The notes under the pieces: model-generated
Databases searched by the model: none
The model's input: only the letters and a program-made list of their open reading frames with translations
Told to the model about the DNA's origin: nothing
Assembly (NCBI GenBank): GCA_958299035.1
Contig: CATQJL010000316.1
Span: 47,985,585 to 48,049,584, forward strand
Length of the DNA: 64,000 nucleotides
Source: Cylicocyclus nassatus
Lineage: Eukaryota; Nematoda; Chromadorea; Rhabditida; Strongylidae
Direction: 5' to 3'
Program-made: the position numbers and the translations under genes
Shown here: piece after piece, positions 36,201-46,600 of the stretch
Layout: every line of letters starts with the position of its first letter
How positions within the stretch are numbered: position 1 is the first letter of the stretch

Positions 36201-39140
36201 GATTTAAAAATGTGCAAGTGAGCTGTGTCTACTCGTAAATAGAATAATCTTTTTTTAGAGATTTGAATTAACCTTGTAAAAAGTTTTTTGTCGGTGTCGG
36301 CTACACCCCATTTTCCCGGAATTTCGGGATTGCCCTGCAAAAATCTCGGGAAGGATCCCAAAAAATTTGGGGTGCGTGGCCTACGCTACGCACCTTAAAA
36401 AAATTTTCATCCCCCTCCATCCGAACGATAATTATGGTTACACGCTTTCTAAAATCTTCATGCATTGTTGTCTTGACTGATTGAGTACTGCCTAGTGACG
36501 GTCCGAGATATACGGACCATGCAGGAAAAAAACTAAGAGAGTACAAAATGATTAAGGGAAAGACGAACTGGGACATGCGAAATGATTTTTGTGAAATACG
36601 TAACAAAGAATTTGAATGTTCCGCCGAAGGCACAGTTTAAACCTTGATTTTTGGTGTCCATATAACCGTGGTGTAAGTTGCAGGTGATGGTCACCATGCT
36701 GATCCCTTTGCTCAAACTGATCCGTTCGCGGCAGCTGCAGCCACAGGTAATTTGAAGCTCTGTAAAAAACGTGATCCTCCTAAATGCATCATTTGTTCAG
36801 GGAATTTTGCTGTGCCATTTCCGCAAGATCCTTTTGCTGGAGCAGCTGGAACGGCAGCACCATTTGTGAGTATATTGTCTAGCTCACTGCGAATTTTTAG
36901 TTGACTTTTTTCAACAGGAACCTGCGGCAGGAGGGAAGGCTCCACCGCCTCGGCCTGCACCTCCAAAATCTAGCGCACGACAGACGCCTGTGAATGGAGA
37001 TCCATTTGCGAACACGTAAGATTGCTAAAATCATGCTTACATGATTAGGAGGCTTTGAAATATACGCGTTTATCGGTTAGATACGGTATTAGAGATCAGG
37101 CTTCTTCAATGCTGGCGCTGGCATTATAGCTCTTCTGGGGAAAGTGCGATGCAACGCTGATCTAGGAACGATATGTTACATACCCAGTTGTCTTGGTTTA
37201 GAGAATCAGGTTCAGTCGAACGCCAAACCCTTCAAAATTGGGAGGATATACTAGGTTTGCTGGTGGCGAAAGATTAAGAAAGTCAAGTAGCAATAATGCA
37301 GTAAAATTGAAATTGGTTCTTAGCTAGGGAATCCAAAGGCAATGTACCGTCAGGGTGAGGTGTGATTTTCTTTGCGTTGCAATGGAAGGTCCCAACCAAG
37401 CGATTAGTGAAGTTTGAAGCAAAAAAGCAAGTCTGGATAGCTAAAAATTAGTTGACAGTGTACCAGACCCCGCCTCCTCTTTACGGAACCCGCTCACCCA
37501 CTGCCTTTCTCGCGTGTCCTTCGCACCCTATGTCTCCATCCTTGGTGGGCTATATCTCACAGGCATCTACCAACTCGTATCTTAGTTTACCAAAAAACGT
37601 TAGGAAGTACTCAACAACTCAACAGTACTCAACTTCTAAACAGGGAACGATACTTGGTGACCCCGGCCATTCATGATGGTTTGTATATCAAAAAATGCGC
37701 CTTTCAACGCTGGTTCGAATACTGTTTTCTATTTCTGCAAAACGAGAAGATGGAGTTTTTTCTTTTCGAAAATGAATTGCGTTATTGCGGAGGGTGAAAA
37801 TCATAAAAATAAAAATAAAATAATAATAATAATAAAAATTTCGCTCTCCTCTTCAACTGCTAAATATGATTTAGATAGGTATACAACGTTACCTTTCAAT
37901 ATTCTCCTCATTAGCTTCATTCGGTATTAATTATACATTAAACTGGATGATTTTAACTACCTACTCAGACAGTCGACGGCATACCTCCGGAGCAGAAATG
38001 GCAGGGCCTCGGGGTCTGCCCAGCGGAGGTTTGCCACTCGTGCTCCGGAGACCTCCCATTTTGTGCTCTGGAGACCTCCCATTTTGTGCTCCGGAGACCT
38101 CCCATTTTGTGCTCTGGAGCCCTCCCATTTTGTGCTCTGGAGGTGTTCAAATCTGGCGTACCTCCGGAGCAGAGATTTGCAAGCCCGCCGGAGGGGTCCC
38201 ATCTGCCTTCTCGTGAAGGACCACCTCGCCCCGCTCTCAATGGTCAATTGGGCCCTCCGCAGCTCTGCCAGATTTTGACTATCCTCCGGAGCTACGGCAC
38301 CGATTGTCTGAGTAGAGGAGCGCAACTTTTCTACGAAAAAAAGTTCATAACTGCCTTCATATAATCGTTTCGCAGATTTTGAGCACAGATTTAGAATCAG
38401 CGTTTCCAGGTGCATTTGAAGGTTTAAGCATTCCAAATGGTCGGGATCACCAGGTATCCTTTCCTTGCAAGCGATCTACGTGGTCATTTTCTCAAAGTCA
38501 TATCGCTTTCAGTCATTTGTGGATTCAATGCTGCGATTTTCTCGCCAGTTTTTTTTTTGAAAAATTTTCCGTTCAGAAGCACATTCACAGATTGTACAAA
38601 TCCTGATTCACTCACTATCCTTTACATTGCAAAAATATCGAAGGTGCATTTTTTAGCAGGAAAACGACCAAGAATCGATAAGAAATGGATATTGGATCAG
38701 CGCGGCATGAGATGAAATTTGACATAAGCAACTCGAAATAGTTATCGCAAACTTTTCAAAAGCGAAAAATTGTCGAAGATAGAAGTTTTTTTTTTCTTTT
38801 GGGAGTGTGTAGGTATGCGGGTGGCGGAGTAGCACGCTATCACTTTTCTTTGCTTTGAATATTTTCATTGATCTTGGAGACTCAAAATACAGAACAAATT
38901 GTTTGCTAATCTTGATGTTGCATGCAAACTCTCACATAACTTCTGAGAATCGTTTTGTAAACTTCAAAGGTGGATCTTAAGATATTTTGCGTATATGTCT
39001 CAGAAGAAAATCGTATTTGATGAGAAGTGCGGTTTGGAAACCGCAATGGAATTTTTTACAGGGATCCATTTGCTGCTGAATCTACAAATGTACCAGGAGG
39101 ATTTGCCGACTTTTCTTCCTTTGGCGCTTTCTCGAATTAA
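27262..39140 (+). CDS. ehs-1: EHS-1 / EPS15-type endocytic adaptor, complete
   Basis: EPS15 proteins link cargo, AP-2 and accessory proteins in clathrin-mediated endocytosis at the plasma membrane. Twenty exons (27262-27324, 27764-27853, 27908-27998, 28060-28247, 28329-28522, 28568-28737, 28914-29038, 29476-29656, 29728-29815, 29948-30044, 30124-30236, 30292-30364, 30417-30617, 31126-31254, 31311-31481, 31539-31629, 36684-36746, 36801-36865, 36918-37015, 39062-39140) join in phase to give 789 residues. Three EH domains are visible, with cores [35 protein letters not shown] (EF-hand-like DQDKDGQLD) and [18 protein letters not shown] central coiled coil (exons 11-15; [18 protein letters not shown]) would mediate dimerisation. 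The tail has six DPF motifs, all DPFA, the known AP-2 alpha-ear ligand. I see no ubiquitin-interacting motif. The start lies 11 bases after an acceptor-like TTAAG, consistent with trans-splicing. Confidence 0.95.
32170..34780. mobile_element. Large foldback element F1 in ehs-1 intron 16, with a nested insertion
   Basis: Left arm (GGAAATTACTTCTCTGTAAA) and right arm (complement ending TACAGAGTAGAATTTCCC) are inverted copies of over 400 bp. Each carries the GC-rich core GCGACGGCGCTGACG...GGCAGCCGACTGC. Between them, a second inverted pair around AACCAACTGATAAGACAAACC (32.6 kb and 34.4 kb) surrounds a nested G-rich element at 33028-34299. No transposase is recognisable. Confidence 0.65.
33028..34299. 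mobile_element. Nested element with G-run ends, 7-bp target duplication
   Basis: The ends are GGGG...GAGACTTTTCATACGATCG and the near-complement CATCGTATGAAAAGTCACTCACCCC, flanked by direct repeats AAAATTC (33021-33027 and 34300-34306). A second internal G-run at 33136 and C-run at 34175 sit beside copies of ACTTTTCATACGA. It contains a 120-codon ORF at 33249-33611 and an antisense 70-codon ORF with no family I recognise. It sits inside foldback F1. Confidence 0.6.
34502..35526. mobile_element. Foldback element F1, second palindrome sharing an arm with the first
   Basis: The arm beginning CGAAGGGGAGGCGTGCAAGT is repeated in inverse up to CACTTGCTACGCACCCTCG. The centre near 35010 is a further inverted pair (GTTAAGCGAGCTGAATAAGC against GCTTATTCAGCTCGCTTAAC). 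Its left arm is also the right arm of the 32170-34780 element, so three arms (+, -, +) alternate. The third arm, 35251-35578, is a direct near-copy of the first, 32170-32504. Confidence 0.62.
35600..35652. repeat. Solo mariner-like terminal repeat
   Basis: The stretch ACGAACTTTCGGACTCACCTAATA resembles the terminal repeats of the mariner-type elements at 8231 and 15010. No partner end was found nearby, so it is probably a broken remnant. Confidence 0.35.
37643..38464. mobile_element. MITE family M1, copy 2, split by a nested MITE
   Basis: The ends GGGAACGATACTTGGTGACC and GGGATCACCAGGTATCCTTTCC match the M1 termini at 26707 and 47775. The right half is separated from the left half by a family M2 element at 37966-38310. 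Without the insertion, the length is close to the other M1 copies. It lies in the last intron of ehs-1. Confidence 0.72.
37966..38310. mobile_element. MITE family M2 (CAGACAGTCG ends), nested in M1
   Basis: Termini CAGACAGTCGACGGCATACC and GGCACCGATTGTCTG bound a GC-rich foldback full of CCTCCGGAG and TTTTGTGCTC(C/T)GGAG units; five tandem units of about 21 bp occur at 38047-38150. Long ORFs on both strands (up to 159 codons) come from the repeat and are not genes. Confidence 0.68.
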
Positions 39141-39359
39141 CATTGTAGCTCAAATATAACATGACTTATAGAAGGATACTCATTGAATCCCGGATAGCGA
39201 CTTTTTGCGCCATATGTAGTAATTTATTCCTAGGAATCATGATTCAAGCTTTGTATCCATGTTGTAGTCTTGTAGTCATTCACTTGCTTGCTTCCTGCTT
39301 AAGCTGTTTATATGTCGATCATTCCTACCACAGAATTAGCAAATACAAGACCAGATTTT

Positions 39360-39365
39360 AATAAA
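39360..39365 (+). terminator. Polyadenylation signal of ehs-1
   Basis: A canonical AATAAA hexamer lies 220 bases after the ehs-1 stop codon, in an A/T-rich stretch. It implies a short 3' UTR of about 240 bases. A second AATAAA near 39484 is a weaker alternative. Confidence 0.55.
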
Positions 39366-40640
39366 TATTGTAGCAACGAGACACCATGTCACAAAAACAC
39401 TTTATTTGCACACTTCAACTGATGATTAGTGCCAGAAACAATGCTTATGGTGAATTATCAGCCGTATACTGGGCTGCAGCGCAATAAAACAAATAAGGAA
39501 GAACGGCGCTATTTCAGCATCCGGGCCCCAAAACTTTAAAGTCATGTGTTTTGCTCGAACTGTATCTGAGGGGGTTATTTAACATGCTGGTCGCGAACAT
39601 TATACTCTTCACATGGAAGCGATTTCATGGGGTTACGGAAGGTATTTGGTAAAGGGCCAAAATTACGATTTGCATGAATTTGTTCTAGGGGAGTCATTGG
39701 CTTTAGGTTCTAAGTAGGAATCAAAGTCACAGACTTGGCTAAATTCGTACTAGAATTACTCCGCACTCTGGTTAAGGAACTCCAAATCGCCTTCTGCAAC
39801 AAACGTTATTGTGGTATCATAGTGGTATACCGCAGGTCAAGCTGAAACTTTGCCTAAGCGAGTGGTTTATACGTGCTACTTACGAACATGATACTCGTTA
39901 GACTAACGATTTGTGTGGTGTTACAGTGGGATTGAAGCTTTTCTGAAAGCATGCATAGTATTTGTGCGATTTTCAGCCAACTTAGATCCTAGAGAATCCA
40001 CGAGAAGGTCTCATCATACTCAAAGTTGACACTCAGCATTTCAAAAGACCAAGTCTCAGCTAATTCGTGATCTTGACCTCCCTCGTATCCACCGTAACCA
40101 CATAAAATGACGGTATTTTGCAAGAAAGAGATAAGAGGGGTTTTTGATCAGCATGTCAAATAATCTTGGCAAAGCGAGTTTACCACTTTGAAATTGGGGC
40201 TCGAATAATGAGCAGCGAAAAAGCGTATGCCTACGGTACGGCATCGATCTCATAAAACTTCATCGGATGAAAAAACAACTTGAAAGGATAAAAATAAGTT
40301 ATCATCGACTAGCAAAAGTTACTGTATGAAAGCCATCGATAACTTGAAAAATCTGATAAACTAAAAAGGGTGAGTAGGGTATATAAATTACTAAAATGGT
40401 TTTCACAAATTTGCATCATAGTTGAGCTCTGTAGATGAGCATCCTTGGAGCAAATGGTAAGGAATATGAAAGGGGAGTTTGTATGTAACATTTGCAAAGA
40501 TGGTCATGGCATATATCTCCAGTGGGTGGCGCCTAGCATTGCCAAAGAAATTCACCGACTGAAGCCTTTGTCGCAAGTCTTTTACTCAGACACTAAGCGA
40601 TGTGTAGTGACGTGCCTGAGTAGAGCCGCAAAAGTTCCTT
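39366..40640. other. Intergenic between convergent ehs-1 and CPEB genes
   Basis: I see no gene, RNA or clear repeat in this stretch. It should contain the CPEB 3' UTR on the minus strand. Confidence 0.5.
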
Positions 40641-40652
40641 GAAGTGCGGTTG

Positions 40653-43600
40653 CTATGATGGGGAGGACGAGGAAGGACCTTGATGGTAGAATAGTAATGA
40701 TCGTCTAAATCTTCCATGATTTACCTTAGTTTGATCTCCCATGCGCACTAGAGGACGATGTTCGGAACGCCTCGAGCCGGGGTGGTAATGGACACGATCC
40801 CAGCAATTTTCGCAATAGTACTGAAATTTTGATAATTGGAACAGGAATAATTTATCTGCTAGCAAATACTTAGAAGTCTGTCTCACCTGTAGGCAGTCAA
40901 CATCGCCGCAGAAGTAAGGAGCGTAGCGCGAAGAACACTGCTTTCCTTCACAATGGTCACACATCTGCTCATCCATCACATACGGCTTGATCTCAACCTT
41001 GACGGAGCAAGATATTCGATTCAATAACAAAAGTATGGAGAAGCCTACTCTCTTTTGCGATTCTCCATGATGAACGTGAACAAAACGCCCATTGATTGCG
41101 GCAATGAAAGCTTGTGTTGTGACAAACGTGACGCGAGCAGCCCCTTTAGGATATTTCAGTTCAGGATCGATGTCTATCCCGACATAACACACAGGGCCAT
41201 AGAGACGTTCAAGACATTCAGCTAATTCACCTGAATTCCAAAAATTTTGGAGCAAGCACGTGCTTGCGAAGTCTCTAACCGGCTCTTGTGGGACGCGGAA
41301 CTCCACCAATGAATACCGTGCGTCGAGGATCCATGAGCGTGCGCGGATTCGAAATGAAGTCCATATCGGCTAAACGCCACGGACGAACTTGCACTGGTTT
41401 GTCACGCATTGTTGGAGAAGACACAAAGAGGTAATAGCTGAAGATAGTCACTGGAGAGATATGACGAATTTTTTCCAAACACTCAAAAATGAAGGGCATT
41501 TTTTTCTTGACCCTCCATGTACTATTGGGAATTCAGTAGTTCATTAAGACTGAGTAGTGAGCTTCATAATCACACCCTATAACACTATACGACTGCGAGC
41601 AGTTAAGTCGCAGTCAAAATTATGCAAGTGATTCGTTTTCAATTCCTGAATTCTTGAAAATTCATTTACTTTCATGAAACTTGTTTTTGAGGGCGGAGTC
41701 GTCCTCTCCGAACGAGTTCTTAGACCACCACTACCGTACACCTACCGTTCCATGACAAAGACCCTTCAAGCAAAGTATCGTTCGTAATCAGCATGTTAGG
41801 TAATCCCTGTGTACCATGTTCGCAAATTTTCTTACTGGCATTTTTTGTCACCTAATAATAAGTGGAATGGTGTCTCCAAAATTGATTGAATCTGTTTAAA
41901 GGTTGATTTAAGTCGCTACAATTATAGAGAGCACTACTCATCACCAGTCAACATCATGCATCAAACCCTAATTAACTGCAAGAATTGGAGTTAATGGCCC
42001 TGTTAGGATCTCATTTTTCGCTTAAAGTGGTTACGCTTCAGCCACTGTTATTAAGGCACATGAATGTGGATTAGGCTCAAAGCATTTCTGTGGAAACTAC
42101 AAAATCCAGGCTACTAAATGACGTAAACAACGTCCTTCAAGTATTCGTCCGACAAAATTCATGGGGTGCGCGGTGTGACACCAGGTCAAAAAGATGTGGC
42201 TTCGCTTCCACTCAATTTTTTGCTTTGTACGGTGAACGAAATACGTATGATTTGCATGATATTTTGTCGCTTTCTTGTTACGCACTGTAGATGTACGTCG
42301 GAATGCGTTGTTACTGTTATTTCAGACTTACCGATCATCCTCCTTGTGGCATTCGCTAACGAGATATTGCACTGAACGTTCCTCCTCAAACACAAGGAAG
42401 ACATATCCGGTCATCGATCGTGCTACAATACAATTATACATTACAGAAGTGTTCATAGTACCCACATCCTCTTCCTGTATCCTCGTCTCGGGAACTCGAA
42501 CCATCTGGGCGGCGAGGCCAATCCACAAGCACGTTTCCGAAAACCGAGAAGGTTTGCCAGATTTCATCTCAAAACAGCCGTCTTACTATCAATGAAGGTA
42601 CCGTGGAAGCTGTATCACCTTCGGTGACATCAATGGGCAAGCCGCCCACGAATACCTTACGAGCGAACACTTCTACATCGTTAGAAAGGAACTGAGAGGC
42701 AGGACGTGACGGTGTTCCAAGCAGTCTCCTTGCCGATAGTACGGGCGACTTCGGTACGTCGATTGAGGGCAATATCGAAGCTGAACGATGCTTCAAAACT
42801 AACGGTTTTCGTTATCATTTTTTGGGAAAGTTTGAATAGTAATCACATTCATCAATTATGCTCAAGTAAACCTCTTCAAAATGAAATCGCGTAGTCTACG
42901 AAAAGCGTTAAAAGAGTCATTGATAAATGCGGCTATGGAATGATCAACTAACAACAAGCGTTAGGAGGCGAACTACCACTCGATGTGCTGTCATTGGAAC
43001 ACAAGCTTGCACTGCCTGACATGCATGGCGGAGATGGTGAGCCTGAATCAATCTGTGCTTAATATTCAGCAACTGCGCTCATAAATAGCTAGGTACTTGG
43101 CTTGTTTTCATGATGGACAAAGAGCTTATTGTGCAACGGCAGTTGACTCGCGCCGAGGATTGAAGTTTCAAAAGAGAACACTTTGATTCTGGACTGTTGA
43201 GCGTGCTTAAATGCAGTGTCCGGTCAAAATTAGATTTTAACATTCTGTGCTTACCTGTGCCTACTCGCTATGATGAATCCAAAGATCAACACCTGGAGAG
43301 CGCGAAAATGATGAAGAAGGGCTCTAACGCAGGAAGGAAATCGCAGGTGCGGGCTGTTTACACTGTGACATCACTCTCCCAGTTTCGGGAGCGATCTTCT
43401 CGCTTCCGCTAGTTGCCCTAACATCGCCACCAGCCAACTGCGAACACGTGGCTCAAAATAGAACCGACAAGATTGCTCCTGAAGCTGGGAGAACGACGTC
43501 ACGGTGTGAACAGCCCGCCTACCTGCGACTTCCTTCCTGCGTTAGAGCCCTTTTTCGCCGTTTTCGTGCTGCCCAGTGTGAATTTTTGGATTCAGCATAG

Positions 43601-46600
43601 CGAATAGGCTCAGATAAGCACAAAATCTCAAAATCTACTTTTTATCCGGACACTGCCCTCAAAATGTCCCAAACCCAATTCACTCTACGTGTTTGAGAAC
43701 CCCTAAAACCGGGCACAATTACGATCTTGCGGAGACGGCAACCTCAGTTAGTAGTCGAAGCAGTCTCTAACAGTGTTTCTTTACTTGTAGCACCTCCTCA
43801 TAACAAGCACTCTAAAAGCGATATCCGCCGAATGTGGTCTTTTTTTTTCGAATCGTTTGCTAACGGCGCGTTGAGGACTTCATCATTAAATTTGGTACGC
43901 CCGCGTACGCGTTCGCGTTGAGTAGCCATCATCGTCTGAGGCTAGCCTTTATTTGCCAAATAAACTTGCTACTTTGGCTTAAAGTTTGGGTAGGAATTTT
44001 CAATAAAAGTGTAGTTGCTTTATGCTCGAAACTCGTACAGAGTGCACGTCTTTGCTTCCAACAGCAGCTAGAGCTACAAAATTTGACTACAAACAGTCGC
44101 TGCCGACATGCTTTAGCATACAAGTCTTTTCTGGGACTCAAAAAAGCAAAAGCAAAAGAGAAATTCAGCCACTTTACAAAGGGGAGCATTTGTTCATGTA
44201 ATTATGCCAAAAATGAGGATATTCGTAGTTTGATTATACGATAGGAAGTATCGTATAATCAAACTACGAATATCCTCATTTTTGGCGTAAATATTTTGGC
44301 ATTTTTGGCTCTTCTTTATGAAGGTACTAGCTGGCTTACCCGGCTCCGCCGTATGTTCCGAATAGAAAATTCCATTTCTTAACCGATCCGGACCATACAC
44401 TTTGGGCCCCGGCGGGTGTCATAAACTACTTTTCGTCATCGATCGATATCGATTTTATCGATTTTTTGCAAAATTGGAGCTACAGGGCTGGAATTTGGTA
44501 GAGGGGTGTAATCGAGCATGCTGATCACCTCCACGGGGGTGATCAGCATGCTCGATTACACCCCTCTACCAAGACATACAGACATACAGACAGACCTACA
44601 AACAGACATTCAGCTTTATATATAAGATTATGGGTTGCGTCCCTCTGCAATTTTGCAGAGCTGTGAAAACAAACAGGCGGCAATCACACTACGATCTAAT
44701 ACAGAGATTGTATTCCTAGTATTGTTTTGCCAGTACGAGGTTTTGATAAATTAGTGGCCTAAGTTCTGACTACTCGTCTTCAGAGGCCCAAAGCGGTGCG
44801 GAGTAGAGATATCATGTCTGCCCCACCAAGCGCTTTATCCACCCTCGGTTAGGTTCTCGATCCAGCCTCGAGTTTTACAAGCAAAATTCGCAAGATGGGA
44901 AAGAAGGCACGCCTTTCCTCCACTGCCGGTGCACTTGACGGTAGATGCGACCGCTTCTTTGATGATAGTAGTGCCAAGCCACATTGAGCAGCTCATTGTA
45001 AATGCAAAGCGTTCAATACTGGCTTACGAAGAAGATAACCTGCGCGGAAAGCTCTCGAAGCATTGTGGATCACGCGCAGAAAACCGCTTATCTTATATAT
45101 AAAGCTGAATGTCTGTTTGTCTGTATGTCTGTCTGTATGTATGTGTGTACGTATGTTCCGAATAGAAAATTCCATTTCTGAACCGATCGGGACCAAACTT
45201 GGCACACATACACTTCGGGCCCCGGCGGGTGTCATAGGCTACTTTTCGTCATCGATCGATATCGATTTTATCGATTTTTATCGATTTTTTTGCTGAGTTC
45301 ACCTACGGGGCTGGGAGTTGGCACAGGGGGGTAATCGAGCATGGGGATTCCGAATACAATATTGGTTTTCAGGATTATCGATTACTTTTATCGATTTTAT
45401 CGATTTTTTTGCAAAGTTTGAGCTACGGGGCTGGGAGTTGGCACAGGGGGGTAATCGAGCATGGGGATTCCGAATACAATATTGGTTTTCAGGATTATCG
45501 ATTACTTTTATCGATTTTATCGATTTTTTTGCAAAGTTTGAGCTACGGGGCTGGGAGTTGGCACAGGGGGGTAATCGAGCATGGGGATTCCGAATACAAT
45601 ATTTGTTTTCAGGATTATCGATTACTTTTATCGATTTTATCGATTTTTTGCAAAGTTTGAGCTAGGGGGCTGGGAGTTGGCACAGGGGGGTAATCGAGCA
45701 TGCTGATCATCCCCAAGGGGGGTGATCAGCATGCTCGAACACCCCTGTGCCAAATTCCAGCCCCTTAGCTCAAATTTTCAAAAAATCGATAAAATCGATA
45801 AAAGTAATGGACGATCTTGAAAACTAATATTGTATTCGTAATCTGCATGCTCGATTACCCTCTGTGCAAACTCCCAGCCCCGCAGGTCAAACTTTGCTAA
45901 AAAATCGATAAAATCGATAAAAGTAATGGACGATCCTGAAAACTAATATTGTATTCGGAATCCCCATGCTCACTTCCCCCCTGTGCCAACTCCTAGCCCT
46001 GTAGGTGAACTCTGCCAAAAAATCGATAAAATCAATAAAAGCAATCGATAATTCCGAAAACTAATATTGTATTCGGAATCCCCATGCTCACTTCCCCCCT
46101 GTGCCAACTCCTAGCCCTGTAGGTGAATTCTGCAAAAAAATCGATAAAAATCGGTAAAATCGACATCGATCGATAACGAAAAGTGGACTGTGACACCCGC
46201 CGGGGCCCGAAGTGTATGTGTGCCAAGTTTGGTCCGGATACGGCGGAGCCGGGTAAGCCAGCTAGTGATCAATAGAACCGAGTGTAGCCGTTACGAACCT
46301 CGCCGCCGATGACTTCAAACCGCTTTTATCAATCTGTGAGCTACAATAGGGTGATGCTATATTCATTTACAATGAGCTGCTCAATGTGGCTATAAACGTT
46401 CTCGATTAAAAAGAATGCCAGACCGGTAGTAATTCCCCCTACCAGGCGGCAGATTTCACCTCTCCCCTCATTTCGAAGTGAGGCTCGCAAAGACTCCGAA
46501 CTCGAGATCAAACTTTAGAAACCTCTTCAACAAAAACTTAGCTGGGAAGGTCAAAATGATCTCGAGGAAGACCACATCGCAATTTGAATTTTTGAGAACT

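Noticed and set aside
37957..38436. 159-codon minus-strand ORF and overlapping ORFs
   Set aside because: They are built from the 21-bp GGAG-rich units of an M2 MITE and change with strand and frame; there is no conserved domain.
45300..45665. CRISPR-like array of regular repeats
   Set aside because: Units are 120 bp without unique spacers, lie inside a Helitron-like element, and the genome is eukaryotic.
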